The notes: generated from the letters alone by a model not told the origin. Shown: positions 9,620-18,738, numbered from the stretch's first letter. The stretch: DNA of 64,000 nucleotides from JACMJL01 sp963791805 (GCA_963791805.1 CAWBTU010000004.1:868001-932000); one strand, 5' to 3'. Numbers and translations are program-made.

Positions 9620-10060
9620 TTATAACTTATTTCCACAATAAGGGCAAAATTTTGAATTTGTATTTAATGATTCTATATTTCCTCCGCAATCAGGACAAAA
9701 TCTTCTTTTAGCTTCTTCTTCTAATTTCATTAGAACCTTCTCTATATCATTTTTTGTTGAAGGAATTTGAATAAAATAGTCTATATCGTTTTTACTTAAT
9801 TCTTGAACCTTAACAATGCTTGAAGAGCTAAGGATTGTCTTTAATTGTGGATTTTCCTGTTTCATTTTTTTAAGAAGTATATCTCCAGTTATCCTCTTCA
9901 TAATAAGATTTGAAATAATTACTTCTGGTTTAAATTGATCCATAGCCCCAAAAGCCTCAAACTCATTGCTTATTTCAACCTGGTATCCTATTTCCTCAAG
10001 AATGTCTCTCATAATTACATTTTCAAATATGCTATCATTAATTAATAGAATTCTTTTCAA
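9620..10060 (-). CDS. Degenerate receiver domain fused to zinc ribbon
   Basis: I choose the TTG at 10060 because GGAGGG lies 6 bases upstream; the upstream ATG at 10078 overlaps that ribosome site. The product has 146 residues. Residues 1-115 follow the CheY fold (RILLINDS start) but the usual phospho-acceptor Asp is Asn (IISNLIM) and the conserved Lys near the end is Gln (YFIQIPS), so phosphorylation is unlikely. Residues ~120-146 carry a CPDCGG and CPYCGN zinc ribbon. It may be a phosphorylation-independent protein-interaction module. No partner kinase is adjacent. Confidence 0.7.
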   Translation of the reverse strand: MKRILLINDSIFENVIMRDILEEIGYQVEISNEFEAFGAMDQFKPEVIISNLIMKRITGDILLKKMKQENPQLKTILSSSSIVKVQELSKNDIDYFIQIPSTKNDIEKVLMKLEEEAKRRFCPDCGGNIESLNTNSKFCPYCGNKL

Positions 10061-10185
10061 AATTATCCCTCCACTCATTATAAATTATAATATTAATTTC
10101 AATATGCGAGATAATTGTTAGTATATTTGATAATATTGTATACCTAATGATATATATATGCAATTCTTACTTCATATAATGGAAT

Positions 10186-10213
10186 GGAGCAGGTAATTTA
10201 AATTACCTGCTCC
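10186..10213. repeat. Perfect 28-bp palindrome
   Basis: GGAGCAGGTAATTT is followed directly by its reverse complement (14+14). It sits just downstream of the OppF remnant. The plus side runs into AATTTTT; the minus side lacks a good T-run. It could be a terminator hairpin or an operator. Confidence 0.6.
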
Positions 10214-10218
10214 AATTT

Positions 10219-10473
10219 TTATAAGTTCCAACAAGCCACGAAATGACCTCCACCTAAATCCTGAAATTTAGGTTCTTCTTTTGAACATATTTCAGTACAC
10301 TTAAAACAACGTGTGTGAAAACGGCATCCAGATGGTGGATTCATGGGACTTGGTACATCTCCCTTTAGAATTATTCGATTCTTCTTTTCGTTAAAAAAAT
10401 GCCTAGTTACTAATAACTCAGGCATTTGTTTAAAATCAGTGTTCTTCATTATAAAATGCATAGGAAAATTCAT
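10219..10473 (-). pseudogene. Remnant of an OppF/DppF oligopeptide ABC transporter ATPase
   Basis: About the last 60 residues match the C-terminal oligopeptide/dipeptide transporter domain that follows the ATPase core, including GDVPSPMNPPSGCRFHTRC and HFVAC. Walker A, signature and Walker B motifs are all missing, and the first ~20 codons do not resemble the family. A full-length member would have ~320 residues. No permease or binding-protein genes are nearby. This is best read as a decayed gene end. Confidence 0.75.
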
Positions 10474-10617
10474 AATATTTGGGAAACACTTAATAAATAG
10501 AAGTACTAGTTAAATTATGTTATTAAAGGCTTAAAAATACTTTTAGAAGTAAATCTTTCATTGGGATTATTACTCTTTAGAATATTGAATAATTTAGATT
10601 CATTTCTATATAACGAT

Positions 10618-10658
10618 AAAGACCACTCCCTAAGGTTTCCCTCAAGGTAGTAGTCTTT
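10618..10658 (-). terminator. Imperfect hairpin
   Basis: Arms AAAGACTACTACCTTGAG and CCTTAGGGAGTGGTCTTT (minus strand) pair with several mismatches around a short loop. It lies downstream of the 36-codon frame at 10762-10872 and may be its terminator, although the T-run is poor. Otherwise the 10474-10975 gap shows nothing recognisable. Confidence 0.35.
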
Positions 10659-10761
10659 ATACCATTTATTTTCTATCATCCTGATGTACTAAATCTTATT
10701 TATTAAACTCTTGTATTGCTACTATGTATTGTGTCTTTTCTCATTAAATAATATGTACTCA

Positions 10762-10872
10762 CTAAGTAATACGTTTTAAGACTATAGATACTTTTCTAAA
10801 ATCCTCCAATGTAGGCTTAACTTCTAAGGCTTCACAAAGTTGAATATACTTTCTTAATATCTTAATACTCAT
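10762..10872 (-). CDS. Possible small protein (36 aa)
   Basis: An ATG preceded by GGGGG opens a 36-codon frame (MSIKILRKYIQLCEALEV start) with predicted helix and charged residues. I do not recognise it. It may be a small gene or the remnant of a larger one. Confidence 0.3.
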   Translation of the reverse strand: MSIKILRKYIQLCEALEVKPTLEDFRKVSIVLKRIT

Positions 10873-10975
10873 ACAAAAACCCCCTACTTTTAAAATGATT
10901 TTAAATCTATAAAGATATAGTACCGTATTCTTTAGTTTCTGTCAAGAATCTATTATTTTCGACATTACTTACAGT

Positions 10976-11881
10976 TTATAGCAATTCTATTATTAAAGGT
11001 ATTGTAAATATAGAAAAAAAAGTTGTCATAAAAATACATTTTGATGTTAATTCCTTATTCCCACCATATTGTTCTGTGAATACGGCTGCCGTAGCAGCAG
11101 CAGGCATTGCTTGAATTACAACTAAAACCTTTAAAATTAGCCCATCCGCACCTAGAAGCTTCAACATCAATAACGTCACTATTGGTGCAACAATTAATCT
11201 AATAAAACTAATGAGATAGATTTTCCACCCTAAAAATGCTTCTTTTATATTACTTTCAGCTAACATTGCACCAATAATAAGCATTGATATTGGTGTTGTC
11301 ATTGAACCAACCATATTAATTGTAGTATTTAGTGGTTTAGGAAGTATAATTGAAAATCTGAATATTAATAAACCTATTCCTGTACATATTATTACTGGGT
11401 TAACGATAATTTTTTTTAAATCCTTTATACTTTTCTTATTTGTAAATAGCATAACTCCATATGAAAACATGAAAAGATTAAAGGTTACATTAAATACAGA
11501 TCCATAGAATATTGCTGTTTTACCAAATAAGCTCTCAAGTACTGGAAATCCCATAAAACCGCAATTAGAAAATAAAGTTACGAACCTTAAAATATTTTGT
11601 TCACCTTTGGGAAATTTACAAAACACAAGCTTCCCCATAATTATTAAAACAATATTGATTAGTATTGAAAACATAAAAACCCTTCCAGCATTAAGTAGCA
11701 TATTCATAGAATACTTTGCTGAAAAGGATGATATAACTAATAGTGGAAGCGTAATATTAACAAGGATATTTGATAAACCTTTACTAACTTCGTCATTAAT
11801 ATAGTTTTTCTTTCTGGCGTAAACTCCAATAATAATAATCATAAATAATATTAAAACTTGATTTATTACATCTAAATTCAA
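10976..11881 (-). CDS. AEC-family transporter (auxin efflux carrier type)
   Basis: The TTG at 11881 follows AGGAGG by 7 bases and starts MNLDVINQ; the ATG at 11905 lies upstream of that site and is rejected. The 301-residue product is almost wholly hydrophobic with about ten predicted TM segments. It shows the family's N-terminal NILVNITLPLLVISSF and the late VIQAMPAAATAAVFTEQYGG motif of the carrier domain. Bacterial AEC members export or import small carboxylates such as malate or malonate; the substrate here cannot be read from sequence. A hairpin separates it from hisE upstream, so it is probably not part of the his operon, though read-through is possible. Confidence 0.85.
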   Translation of the reverse strand: MNLDVINQVLILFMIIIIGVYARKKNYINDEVSKGLSNILVNITLPLLVISSFSAKYSMNMLLNAGRVFMFSILINIVLIIMGKLVFCKFPKGEQNILRFVTLFSNCGFMGFPVLESLFGKTAIFYGSVFNVTFNLFMFSYGVMLFTNKKSIKDLKKIIVNPVIICTGIGLLIFRFSIILPKPLNTTINMVGSMTTPISMLIIGAMLAESNIKEAFLGWKIYLISFIRLIVAPIVTLLMLKLLGADGLILKVLVVIQAMPAAATAAVFTEQYGGNKELTSKCIFMTTFFSIFTIPLIIELL

Positions 11882-11907
11882 AGTACATCCTCCTAAGTAA
11901 AACATAA

Positions 11908-11941
11908 GTAAGGGCTTTAGGTATTTTGCACCTAAAACCCT
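11908..11941 (-). terminator. Hairpin after hisE
   Basis: Minus-strand stem GGGTTTTAGGT / ACCTAAAGCCC with one G-U pair and a 7-base loop. The following T-run is weak, so termination may be partial. It separates the his operon from the AEC gene. Confidence 0.6.
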
Positions 11942-11963
11942 ACATTAATCTATTCTATATTAC

Positions 11964-12296
11964 TTAATGGATACTGTCTAATTTTTTTTCTGGTTTTTTA
12001 TTGCATATTTTCATACGTCTTTTTTCTAGTTCATGTGCTATATCTTCAATTTTAACGCCTTCATTTACCATTAGAACTAAAAGATGATATAGAAGATCAC
12101 TTATCTCACTTACCATTTCTTCAGGAGAATTATTTTTTGAAGCTATAATTACTTCAGATGCTTCTTCCCCAGTTTTCTTAAGTATTTTATCTAAGCCTTG
12201 TTCAAATAGATAATTTGTGTATGAGCCCTCAATTGGATTTTCTTTTCTTTCTTGAATTACTTGATAAAGTTCATATAAAAAATTTACATCATTCAT
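11964..12296 (-). CDS. hisE: Phosphoribosyl-ATP pyrophosphatase
   Basis: HisE hydrolyses phosphoribosyl-ATP to phosphoribosyl-AMP, the second step of histidine synthesis. I choose the ATG at 12296, which gives 110 residues starting MNDVNFLYELYQVI, with a GGAG site upstream; it overlaps the end of hisI by 8 bases. The MazG-like helices carry the expected acidic motif KTGEEASEVIIASK and EISDLLYHLLVLM. It is the last his gene. In many Firmicutes hisI and hisE are fused; here they are separate but overlapping. Confidence 0.95.
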   Translation of the reverse strand: MNDVNFLYELYQVIQERKENPIEGSYTNYLFEQGLDKILKKTGEEASEVIIASKNNSPEEMVSEISDLLYHLLVLMVNEGVKIEDIAHELEKRRMKICNKKPEKKLDSIH

Positions 12297-12606
12297 TTTC
12301 TTCACTCCTAACATTTTTAAAAAAACAACTTCTACTACCAGTATGACATGCAACTCCTATTTGTTCTACCTTAATTAATAGTGTATCTTCATCACAGTCA
12401 GTAATTATTTCTTTTACATGCTGAAAGTTTCCTGAAGTTGCACCTTTGTTCCAAAATTCTTGTCTGGACCTACTCCAAAACCAAGTAGTTCCAGTGGCTA
12501 AAGTTCTTTTTAATGCTTCCTCATTCATATAAGCGAGCATTAAAACTTCCCCAGATTTATAATCTTGTATAATAGCGGGAACAAGCCCTTTTGTGAAATC
12601 TATCAT
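12289..12606 (-). CDS. hisI: Phosphoribosyl-AMP cyclohydrolase
   Basis: HisI opens the adenine ring of phosphoribosyl-AMP (third step). The 105-residue protein shows the MLAYMNEEAL start, SRSRQEFWNKGATSGN and the metal-binding C-HTGSRSCF Cys/His cluster near residues 83-95. Its ATG overlaps the hisF stop codon in an ATGA arrangement, indicating translational coupling. Confidence 0.95.
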   Translation of the reverse strand: MIDFTKGLVPAIIQDYKSGEVLMLAYMNEEALKRTLATGTTWFWSRSRQEFWNKGATSGNFQHVKEIITDCDEDTLLIKVEQIGVACHTGSRSCFFKNVRSEENE

Positions 12607-13364
12607 AGCCTAACTGACACCTTGCCTTCCTTTAAGTATTGCTTTACTTGGCTAACGGTTAATTCTCTATAATGAAATAATGATGCGGCAAGGGCTGCAT
12701 CTGCTCCAGTTTTTTCGAATACCTCTTTAAAATGTTCAAGCTTTCCACAGCCACCAGATGCAATTACAGGAATATTTACATTTTCAGAAATTGCTTTTGT
12801 AAAATCAATATCAAAGCCTTCCTTAGTTCCATCCGCATCCATGCTTGTTAAAAGAATTTCACCAGCACCTAATTTTTCCACTTTTTTAGCCCATTCTACT
12901 GCATCCATACCAGTATCAATTCTACCACCATTAATTACCACATTCCATCCAGAACCATCTTTTCTCATTCTACCATCAATAGCTACTACAACGCATTGTG
13001 AACCAAATCTTTCCGCAGCTTTAGTTATAAGTTCAGGATCTCTAACTGCCGCTGAATTCACTGATATTTTATCAGCGCCTGCTCGTAATATCTCTTTAAA
13101 ATCCTCAAGGGTACTAATTCCACCTCCGATAGTTAAGGGAATAAACACCTTTTCTGCAGTTTTCTTAACTACATCTATCATAGTCTTTCTTCCTTCATGC
13201 GTTGCGGTTATATCTAAAAATACTAGTTCATCAGCACCTTCTTTATTATAAAACTCAGCTATCTCAACAGGATCTCCAACATCTTTTAAATTAACAAAGT
13301 TTATTCCCTTTACTACCCTACCCATATTAACATCGAGGCAGGGTATTATTCTTTTTGTAAGCAT
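12603..13364 (-). CDS. hisF: Imidazole glycerol phosphate synthase, cyclase subunit
   Basis: HisF is the (beta/alpha)8 cyclase that, with HisH, makes imidazole glycerol phosphate and AICAR from PRFAR. The ATG at 13364 (LTKRIIPCLDV start, GGAGGTGAG upstream) gives the usual 253 residues; the longer frame begins inside hisA. The catalytic Asp is in PCLDVNMGRVVKG, and a second is in SMDADGTKEGFD. Phosphate-binding loops GGGIST and SGGCG are present. Confidence 0.97.
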   Translation of the reverse strand: MLTKRIIPCLDVNMGRVVKGINFVNLKDVGDPVEIAEFYNKEGADELVFLDITATHEGRKTMIDVVKKTAEKVFIPLTIGGGISTLEDFKEILRAGADKISVNSAAVRDPELITKAAERFGSQCVVVAIDGRMRKDGSGWNVVINGGRIDTGMDAVEWAKKVEKLGAGEILLTSMDADGTKEGFDIDFTKAISENVNIPVIASGGCGKLEHFKEVFEKTGADAALAASLFHYRELTVSQVKQYLKEGKVSVRL

Positions 13365-13368
13365 CAGC

Positions 13369-14082
13369 TCACCTCCCAATTTGAATAGCTTCATCCAATT
13401 TTATATTTCCACTATATAGTGCTTTACCAACTATTGCTCCATAGATATTTTCTTTTCTTAAAAGTTTTAAGTTCTCTAAATCTTTCATTCCACCGGATGC
13501 AATTATATCGCAACTAATGCTTTCATTTAATTTAAAGGTCTGCTCAAAATTAGGTCCTTTCAGAGTGCCATCTCTACTGATATCCGTAAAGATTATTGTC
13601 TTTACTCCTATATCTTCCATTTGTTTTCCGAAATCAATATAGTTAATTTTGCTTACTTTAAGCCATCCTTCTGCTGCAACATATTCATTCCTTGCATCAA
13701 TACCTACTGCAATTTTATCACCATAATTTTTTACTGCAAACTTTACCATCTTAGGATTATTTAAGGCTGCAGTCCCAAGAATTACTCTCTTTACTCCGCT
13801 ATTTACTAGCATCTCAATAGTTTGTAAATTTCTAATTCCTCCACCAAGTTGAACTGGAATTCCTGTTTCTTCCATAATCTTAATAACAGTATTAAGATTT
13901 TGTACATTTCCTTTTAGAGCACCATCTAAATCAACCATATGAAAAAATTCAGCCCCAGAAGCTTTAAAAGCATTAGCTGTAGTTAAAGGTTCTTCTCCTA
14001 CAACACTTGATTGATTAAAATCTCCTTGATATAATCTAACGCATTTTCCCTCTCTTAAGTCCATAGCTGGAAAAATAATCAT
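13369..14082 (-). CDS. hisA: ProFAR isomerase
   Basis: HisA isomerises the aminoaldose ProFAR to PRFAR. The 237-residue barrel shows MIIFPAMDLREGKCVRL at its start, LGGGIRN and SGGMKD phosphate loops, and IFTDISRDGTLKGPN with the second catalytic Asp. Its ATG overlaps the hisH stop as ATGA. It shares its half-barrel ancestry with hisF next door. Confidence 0.97.
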   Translation of the reverse strand: MIIFPAMDLREGKCVRLYQGDFNQSSVVGEEPLTTANAFKASGAEFFHMVDLDGALKGNVQNLNTVIKIMEETGIPVQLGGGIRNLQTIEMLVNSGVKRVILGTAALNNPKMVKFAVKNYGDKIAVGIDARNEYVAAEGWLKVSKINYIDFGKQMEDIGVKTIIFTDISRDGTLKGPNFEQTFKLNESISCDIIASGGMKDLENLKLLRKENIYGAIVGKALYSGNIKLDEAIQIGR

Positions 14083-14684
14083 TTTATCAACTCCCCAAAG
14101 TTCTTAAGTATTTGTATTCCTATGTCTCCACTTTTCTCCGGATGAAATTGTGTTCCATAAACATTTGCTTTTGAAACTACAGCAGGTACCTTGACTCCAT
14201 AAGTACACTCTGCAATAAGATTTTCTTTATATCGCATTTCTGCATAAAATGAATGTACAAAATATACATAACTATCCTCTTTTATATCCTTAAGTAAACA
14301 ATTATCATTTACAATATTTATTGAATTCCATCCCATATGAGGTGTTTTTATATCCCCATAAAGTTTTTTTATTTTTCCTGGTATCAAACCTAGTCCTGAA
14401 GTAGTTCTGCCTTCGTCGCTTTCATCAAAGAGAAGTTGCATTCCGAGACAAATACCTAATATAGGTTTATCGTTTTTAGCAGCAAGTTTTAAAGTCTTAT
14501 CTAAGCCTTGAGCTTCAAGATTTGCCATTGCATCAGGGAATGCTCCAACACCTGGAAGGATAATCCCCTTACTATTTAATATAGTTTCTTTATCTGAAGT
14601 GACTATACTCTTAAAACCAATATACTCTAGCGCTTTTTCTACACTTCGCAAATTACCTATTCCACAATCAACTATTGATATCAT
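14079..14684 (-). CDS. hisH: Imidazole glycerol phosphate synthase, glutaminase subunit
   Basis: HisH releases ammonia from glutamine and channels it to HisF. The class I amidotransferase triad is visible: Cys in LGICLGMQLLFDES, and His and Glu in TQFHPEKSG. I prefer the ATG at 14684 (201 residues), which sits 7 bases after AGGAGG; the GTG two codons upstream is only one base from that site. Confidence 0.96.
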   Translation of the reverse strand: MISIVDCGIGNLRSVEKALEYIGFKSIVTSDKETILNSKGIILPGVGAFPDAMANLEAQGLDKTLKLAAKNDKPILGICLGMQLLFDESDEGRTTSGLGLIPGKIKKLYGDIKTPHMGWNSINIVNDNCLLKDIKEDSYVYFVHSFYAEMRYKENLIAECTYGVKVPAVVSKANVYGTQFHPEKSGDIGIQILKNFGELIK

Positions 14685-14699
14685 AGCCACACCTCCTAA

Positions 14700-15290
14700 T
14701 TAAAGAATCCCTTTTGTTGACATAACTCCTTTTATTGCTTCATCCATTGTAAGTGCTTCCTTTAATGCTCTTGCTAAAGCTTTGAATAAAGCTTCTATCA
14801 TATGATGAGTATTCTTTCCATAAAGAACTTTACCATGTAATGTTATTCCTGCATTAAATGCAAAGGATCTAAAAAATTCTTCTGTCATCTCCGTATCAAA
14901 ATCCCCTAACTTTTGAGCTGGAAGTTCTGCTTCGAAAACTAAGAAAGGTCTTCCACTAACGTCAACTGAAACCATTGCCATAGCTTCATCCATTGGTAAG
15001 AAACAGGTTCCGTATCTTTTAATACCATTTCTTTCACCAGATGCTTCCTTTATACATTGACCTAGAACTATTCCTATATCTTCTATAGTGTGGTGACTAT
15101 CTACATTAAGATCACCTTTAACCTTTATAGTTAAATCAAAGTTTCCATGTTTGGCTAATAATGACAACATATGATCTAAGAAGCCCACTCCTGTATTAAT
15201 TTCGTAGCTTCCCTTACCATCTATATTAAATTCAATTTCAATATCAGTTTCACCAGTTTTTCTTTTAATTAAAGACTTCCTATCACCCAT
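14700..15290 (-). CDS. hisB: Imidazoleglycerol-phosphate dehydratase
   Basis: This 196-residue monofunctional HisB dehydrates imidazole glycerol phosphate. It has the paired metal-binding motifs GFLDHML, DSHHTIEDIGI and the later NTHHMIEALFKALARAL. It lacks the N-terminal histidinol-phosphatase domain found in E. coli HisB, so a separate phosphatase is required; a PHP-type candidate lies at 42690-43457. Confidence 0.97.
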   Translation of the reverse strand: MGDRKSLIKRKTGETDIEIEFNIDGKGSYEINTGVGFLDHMLSLLAKHGNFDLTIKVKGDLNVDSHHTIEDIGIVLGQCIKEASGERNGIKRYGTCFLPMDEAMAMVSVDVSGRPFLVFEAELPAQKLGDFDTEMTEEFFRSFAFNAGITLHGKVLYGKNTHHMIEALFKALARALKEALTMDEAIKGVMSTKGIL

Positions 15291-15351
15291 TCTTTCTCCT
15301 CCTTCTTAGTCAACCTCAAATAAATAACTAGTCTATTTACTCTCAGATGCC

Positions 15352-16644
15352 TTATTCAAATCTAACCTTTATAGAATTTGCATGTGCAGTAAGCCCTTCA
15401 GTTTCTGCTAACGTAACTATCTTGTCTTGAACCTTTGATAATGAACTTTCGGTATAATATATAAAACTAGATTTTTTTATAAAATCATCTACTGACAGTG
15501 GTGAGAAAAACCTTGCAGTTCCGCTAGTTGGAAGTACATGATTTGTACCAGCCATATAATCCCCTAGCGGTTCTGGCGAATATTCTCCAAGAAATACTGA
15601 TCCAGCATTTTTCACTTCACCAAGTAAATTGAAAGGTTCCTTAACTAAAAGTTCTAAATGCTCAGGAGCTATATTATTTGCAACTTCTAAAGCTTCTTTT
15701 AAATCTTCAACAAGTATAATGGCACCATTGTTATTTAATGATTTCTCGATTATATCTTTTCTACTTAAATCTTTTATTTGTCTATTAATTTCTACTACCA
15801 CTTCTTTAGAAAGCTCTTCTGAAGTAGTTACTAATGTAGAAGATGATAATACATCATGCTCTGCTTGAGCCATTAGGTCAGCTGCAATATATTTTGCATT
15901 AGCTGTTTCATCAGCAATTATTAGAACCTCACTTGGTCCCGCAGTCATATCAATGTTAACCTGTCCATATACACTTTTCTTTGCCATAGCTACATATATA
16001 TTACCAGGCCCTACAATTTTATCTACTCTAGGTACGCTTTCTGTACCATATGCCAAAGCCCCGATTGCCTGGGCACCACCGATTTTATATATTTCATGTA
16101 CTCCCGCTACTTCTGCCGCTGCAAGAATAAATGGATTTATGCTTCCATCCTTAGAAACTGGAGTAACCATTATTATTTTTTCAACTCCAGCTACTTTAGC
16201 TGGAATTGCATTCATTAGAACCGAGGAAGGATAAGATGCAGTTCCTCCGGGCACATATATTCCAACCTTTTCAAGTCCTCTTATAGTTTGTCCAAGCATT
16301 ACGCCTTGTTCTTTTGTAACCATCCAAGAATTTCTTTTTTGCTTTTCATGATAATCTTCTATATTTTTAGCTGCTAACTTAATTGCTTCCAAAAACTTTT
16401 CATCAACTAGTCCTCTTGCAGCCTCTATTTCATCATCAGTCACCTTAATAGTATTTGTAGTTAATTCAACTTGATCAAATTTCTTAGTATATTTAATGAG
16501 GGCTTGATCTCCGAATTCTTTAACCTCAGCTAAGATTTCTTCTACGACTTTTATTACATCTTGTTGAACTGAATTAGCTCTACTTCTAAGACCAGACATA
16601 TAAAGATTACCCTCTTCAGTATTAGCTTTAATTATATTAATCAT
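15352..16644 (-). CDS. hisD: Histidinol dehydrogenase
   Basis: HisD oxidises L-histidinol to L-histidine in two NAD-dependent steps. The 430-residue protein matches the family's usual length. It shows the DMTAGPSEVLIIAD and DLMAQAEHD motifs of the Zn- and NAD-binding region, and the C-terminal APEHLEL. The ATG is preceded by AGGAGG. A 112-base spacer separates it from hisG, the largest gap within the operon. Confidence 0.97.
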   Translation of the reverse strand: MINIIKANTEEGNLYMSGLRSRANSVQQDVIKVVEEILAEVKEFGDQALIKYTKKFDQVELTTNTIKVTDDEIEAARGLVDEKFLEAIKLAAKNIEDYHEKQKRNSWMVTKEQGVMLGQTIRGLEKVGIYVPGGTASYPSSVLMNAIPAKVAGVEKIIMVTPVSKDGSINPFILAAAEVAGVHEIYKIGGAQAIGALAYGTESVPRVDKIVGPGNIYVAMAKKSVYGQVNIDMTAGPSEVLIIADETANAKYIAADLMAQAEHDVLSSSTLVTTSEELSKEVVVEINRQIKDLSRKDIIEKSLNNNGAIILVEDLKEALEVANNIAPEHLELLVKEPFNLLGEVKNAGSVFLGEYSPEPLGDYMAGTNHVLPTSGTARFFSPLSVDDFIKKSSFIYYTESSLSKVQDKIVTLAETEGLTAHANSIKVRFE

Positions 16645-16756
16645 ATAAACCTCCTATTTATAGTCAAGCATGCTAAAAAAGATTGCTCCCTCATGTCTGA
16701 CTCTTTACGAGAAGTAAGTTTTTCTGGAAAGTATATCAATTGTTAAACTTGCTTCC

Positions 16757-17377
16757 CTATGCTGTTAGTGCTGCTATTATTTCTCCTATTTCCTTTTGTT
16801 TCATCTTCATACTTGCAATATTTACTATTACTCTTGCACTGATATCACATATTTCTTCTTTGATTACTAATCCATTTTCCCTAAGAGTATCGCCAGTCTC
16901 AACTATATCTACAATAGCATCTGCTAAATGAAGAATAGGGGCTAGCTCCACTGAACCTTCTATTTTTATTATTTCTACATCTAATCCCATTTTTCTAAAA
17001 TGACTGGCTGCAACATTAGGATATTTTGTAGCTATTTTCTTTCTGTTATATCCTTTATATAAATCTGTTTCTGGTAAAGATGCAACAGCAAATTTACACT
17101 TACCAACATTTAAATCTACTACCTCATAAAAGTCTTTGTTATACTCCATCAAGGTGTCTTTTCCCACAATACCAATATCTACAGCACCATGTTCTACATA
17201 AGTTAATACATCTGTTGCCTTAACTAGAACAAAATCTATATCTCTGTTATTACTATGAAAAATTAACTTTCTACCTTTGTCCTTCATCTCAGTACAATCA
17301 ATTCCTGCTTTTTCAAAAATATCTATAGAAAATTTTTCTAATCTGCCTTTTGTAAGCGCAATTTTAATGTTACTCAA
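16757..17377 (-). CDS. hisG: ATP phosphoribosyltransferase, short form
   Basis: HisG catalyses the first committed step, joining ATP and PRPP. At 206 residues it is the short form, which lacks the C-terminal histidine-binding domain and depends on HisZ for activity and feedback control. The PRPP motif IVDIVETGDTLRENGL is clear. The start is TTG (17375-17377), overlapping the hisZ stop as TTGA with GGGGA just upstream, so its translation is coupled to hisZ. Confidence 0.96.
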   Translation of the reverse strand: MSNIKIALTKGRLEKFSIDIFEKAGIDCTEMKDKGRKLIFHSNNRDIDFVLVKATDVLTYVEHGAVDIGIVGKDTLMEYNKDFYEVVDLNVGKCKFAVASLPETDLYKGYNRKKIATKYPNVAASHFRKMGLDVEIIKIEGSVELAPILHLADAIVDIVETGDTLRENGLVIKEEICDISARVIVNIASMKMKQKEIGEIIAALTA

Positions 17378-18657
17378 AATTTCCCCTCCTCAATACATTT
17401 ATCTAAATACATGCGAAACTCATATAGAGGAAGTTTTTTTATACTATCAGAACTTTTTATTACAACCCCTTGCTCTTTAGTAAATGAAATATAATATTGT
17501 TTGCTTTTATTGTTAAAATATTCTGCTGATTCTGATTCTGATTCAAAAACACTAAGTTCCGCCTCCATATTATTATTTCTTATTGCCATAGCAGTATCAT
17601 AGGCTTCTTTTAGAAATCCTTTATCGTAATGAATAAAGAAATCATTTTTCTTCTCCAATACTTCTTTAGATTGTTTGCTAAGTGAAATTAATATATTATC
17701 CACATTAATAGCAAGTCCTGTTGCAGGGATATCCACACCAAAGCTTCCTAACAGTTTGTCGTATCTGCCACCACTAATAATATTATTGCCTACTTCATTA
17801 GAATATCCCCTAAAAATTATACCTGTATAATAATTGATTTGATGTACCATGCCAAGGTCTATTGATAAATAGGAACTAAGTTCAACTTCCTCTAACATTA
17901 AGTATATCTTTTCTAGATTCTCTAAAGCCTCTAACGCACTTTTATTTACTGTAAGTTCACGAGCTTTTTCAATTACTTCAATCCCTCCAAATAAACTTGG
18001 TAATTCTCTAAGAATATTCTCTGCTTCTTGATTTATTAAACTAATATTTTCATCTATAAAAACTTTAAGCCCAGCAAAATTTTTATTTTCAATAAGCCCT
18101 CTTAATTTCTCAATTTCTTCTTCTTTCATATCTAATTCTTCAGTTAAACCTTTAAAAAATTCCGCCTGTCCTAATTCTATTTTAAAATTCTTTAAACCTG
18201 CAGACAAAAGAGCATTTATACCAGTAATAATTACTTCAGCATCTGCCTTAATACTATCCGATCCTATAATTTCAATACCAGATTGAGTGATTTCATTTGC
18301 CTTTCCATTCCAATTTTCATTAATTCTAAAAATATTTGATGTATAGCATAACTTTAAAGGCAATGCTCTATCTTTAAGTTTTGTTGCTGCAATTCTTGCA
18401 ATAGGAGTGGTCATGTCTGGTCTTAAAACAAGTATCCTTCCTTGATTATCAAATAGCTTATACATTTTTTCCTGTTCCATGGGTTGATCGTCACCATTAA
18501 AAGCGTCATAAAACTCGATAGTTGGAGAAATAACTTCTTCAAAACCACCACTTAAATATAAATTTCTAAATTGATTCTCTATTTTTACTTTAGATATACA
18601 TTCTTCAAATAATATGTCTTTCATGCCTTCAGGAATATATTTTTTCCACATATTCAT
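17374..18657 (-). CDS. hisZ: ATP phosphoribosyltransferase regulatory subunit
   Basis: HisZ is a catalytically inactive histidyl-tRNA synthetase paralogue that forms a hetero-octamer with short HisG. The 427-residue protein shows class II synthetase motif 2-like MYKLFDNQGRILVLRPDMT and a motif 3-like SGGRYDKLLGSFG region. It is the first gene of the operon, with GGAG eight bases upstream of the ATG. Confidence 0.93.
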   Translation of the reverse strand: MNMWKKYIPEGMKDILFEECISKVKIENQFRNLYLSGGFEEVISPTIEFYDAFNGDDQPMEQEKMYKLFDNQGRILVLRPDMTTPIARIAATKLKDRALPLKLCYTSNIFRINENWNGKANEITQSGIEIIGSDSIKADAEVIITGINALLSAGLKNFKIELGQAEFFKGLTEELDMKEEEIEKLRGLIENKNFAGLKVFIDENISLINQEAENILRELPSLFGGIEVIEKARELTVNKSALEALENLEKIYLMLEEVELSSYLSIDLGMVHQINYYTGIIFRGYSNEVGNNIISGGRYDKLLGSFGVDIPATGLAINVDNILISLSKQSKEVLEKKNDFFIHYDKGFLKEAYDTAMAIRNNNMEAELSVFESESESAEYFNNKSKQYYISFTKEQGVVIKSSDSIKKLPLYEFRMYLDKCIEEGKF

Positions 18658-18687
18658 ATTGTCATCTCCACTTTACTTAAATTACTT

Positions 18688-18737
18688 TAACGTGCTAACG
18701 TACTAAAATATTAACATTCATGTATGCCTTTTGTCAA
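18688..18737 (-). promoter_or_regulatory. his operon promoter with direct-repeat candidate operator
   Basis: On the minus strand TTGACA (18732-18737) and TTAATA (18709-18714) are separated by 17 bp. Just downstream the hexamer ACGTTA occurs twice with an 8-bp period (18696-18701 and 18688-18693), about 30 bases before the hisZ start. No T-box is present. I infer a repressor site, possibly for a TrpR/YerC-like HisR regulator; the assignment to that family is tentative. Confidence 0.6.
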
Positions 18738-18738
18738 T

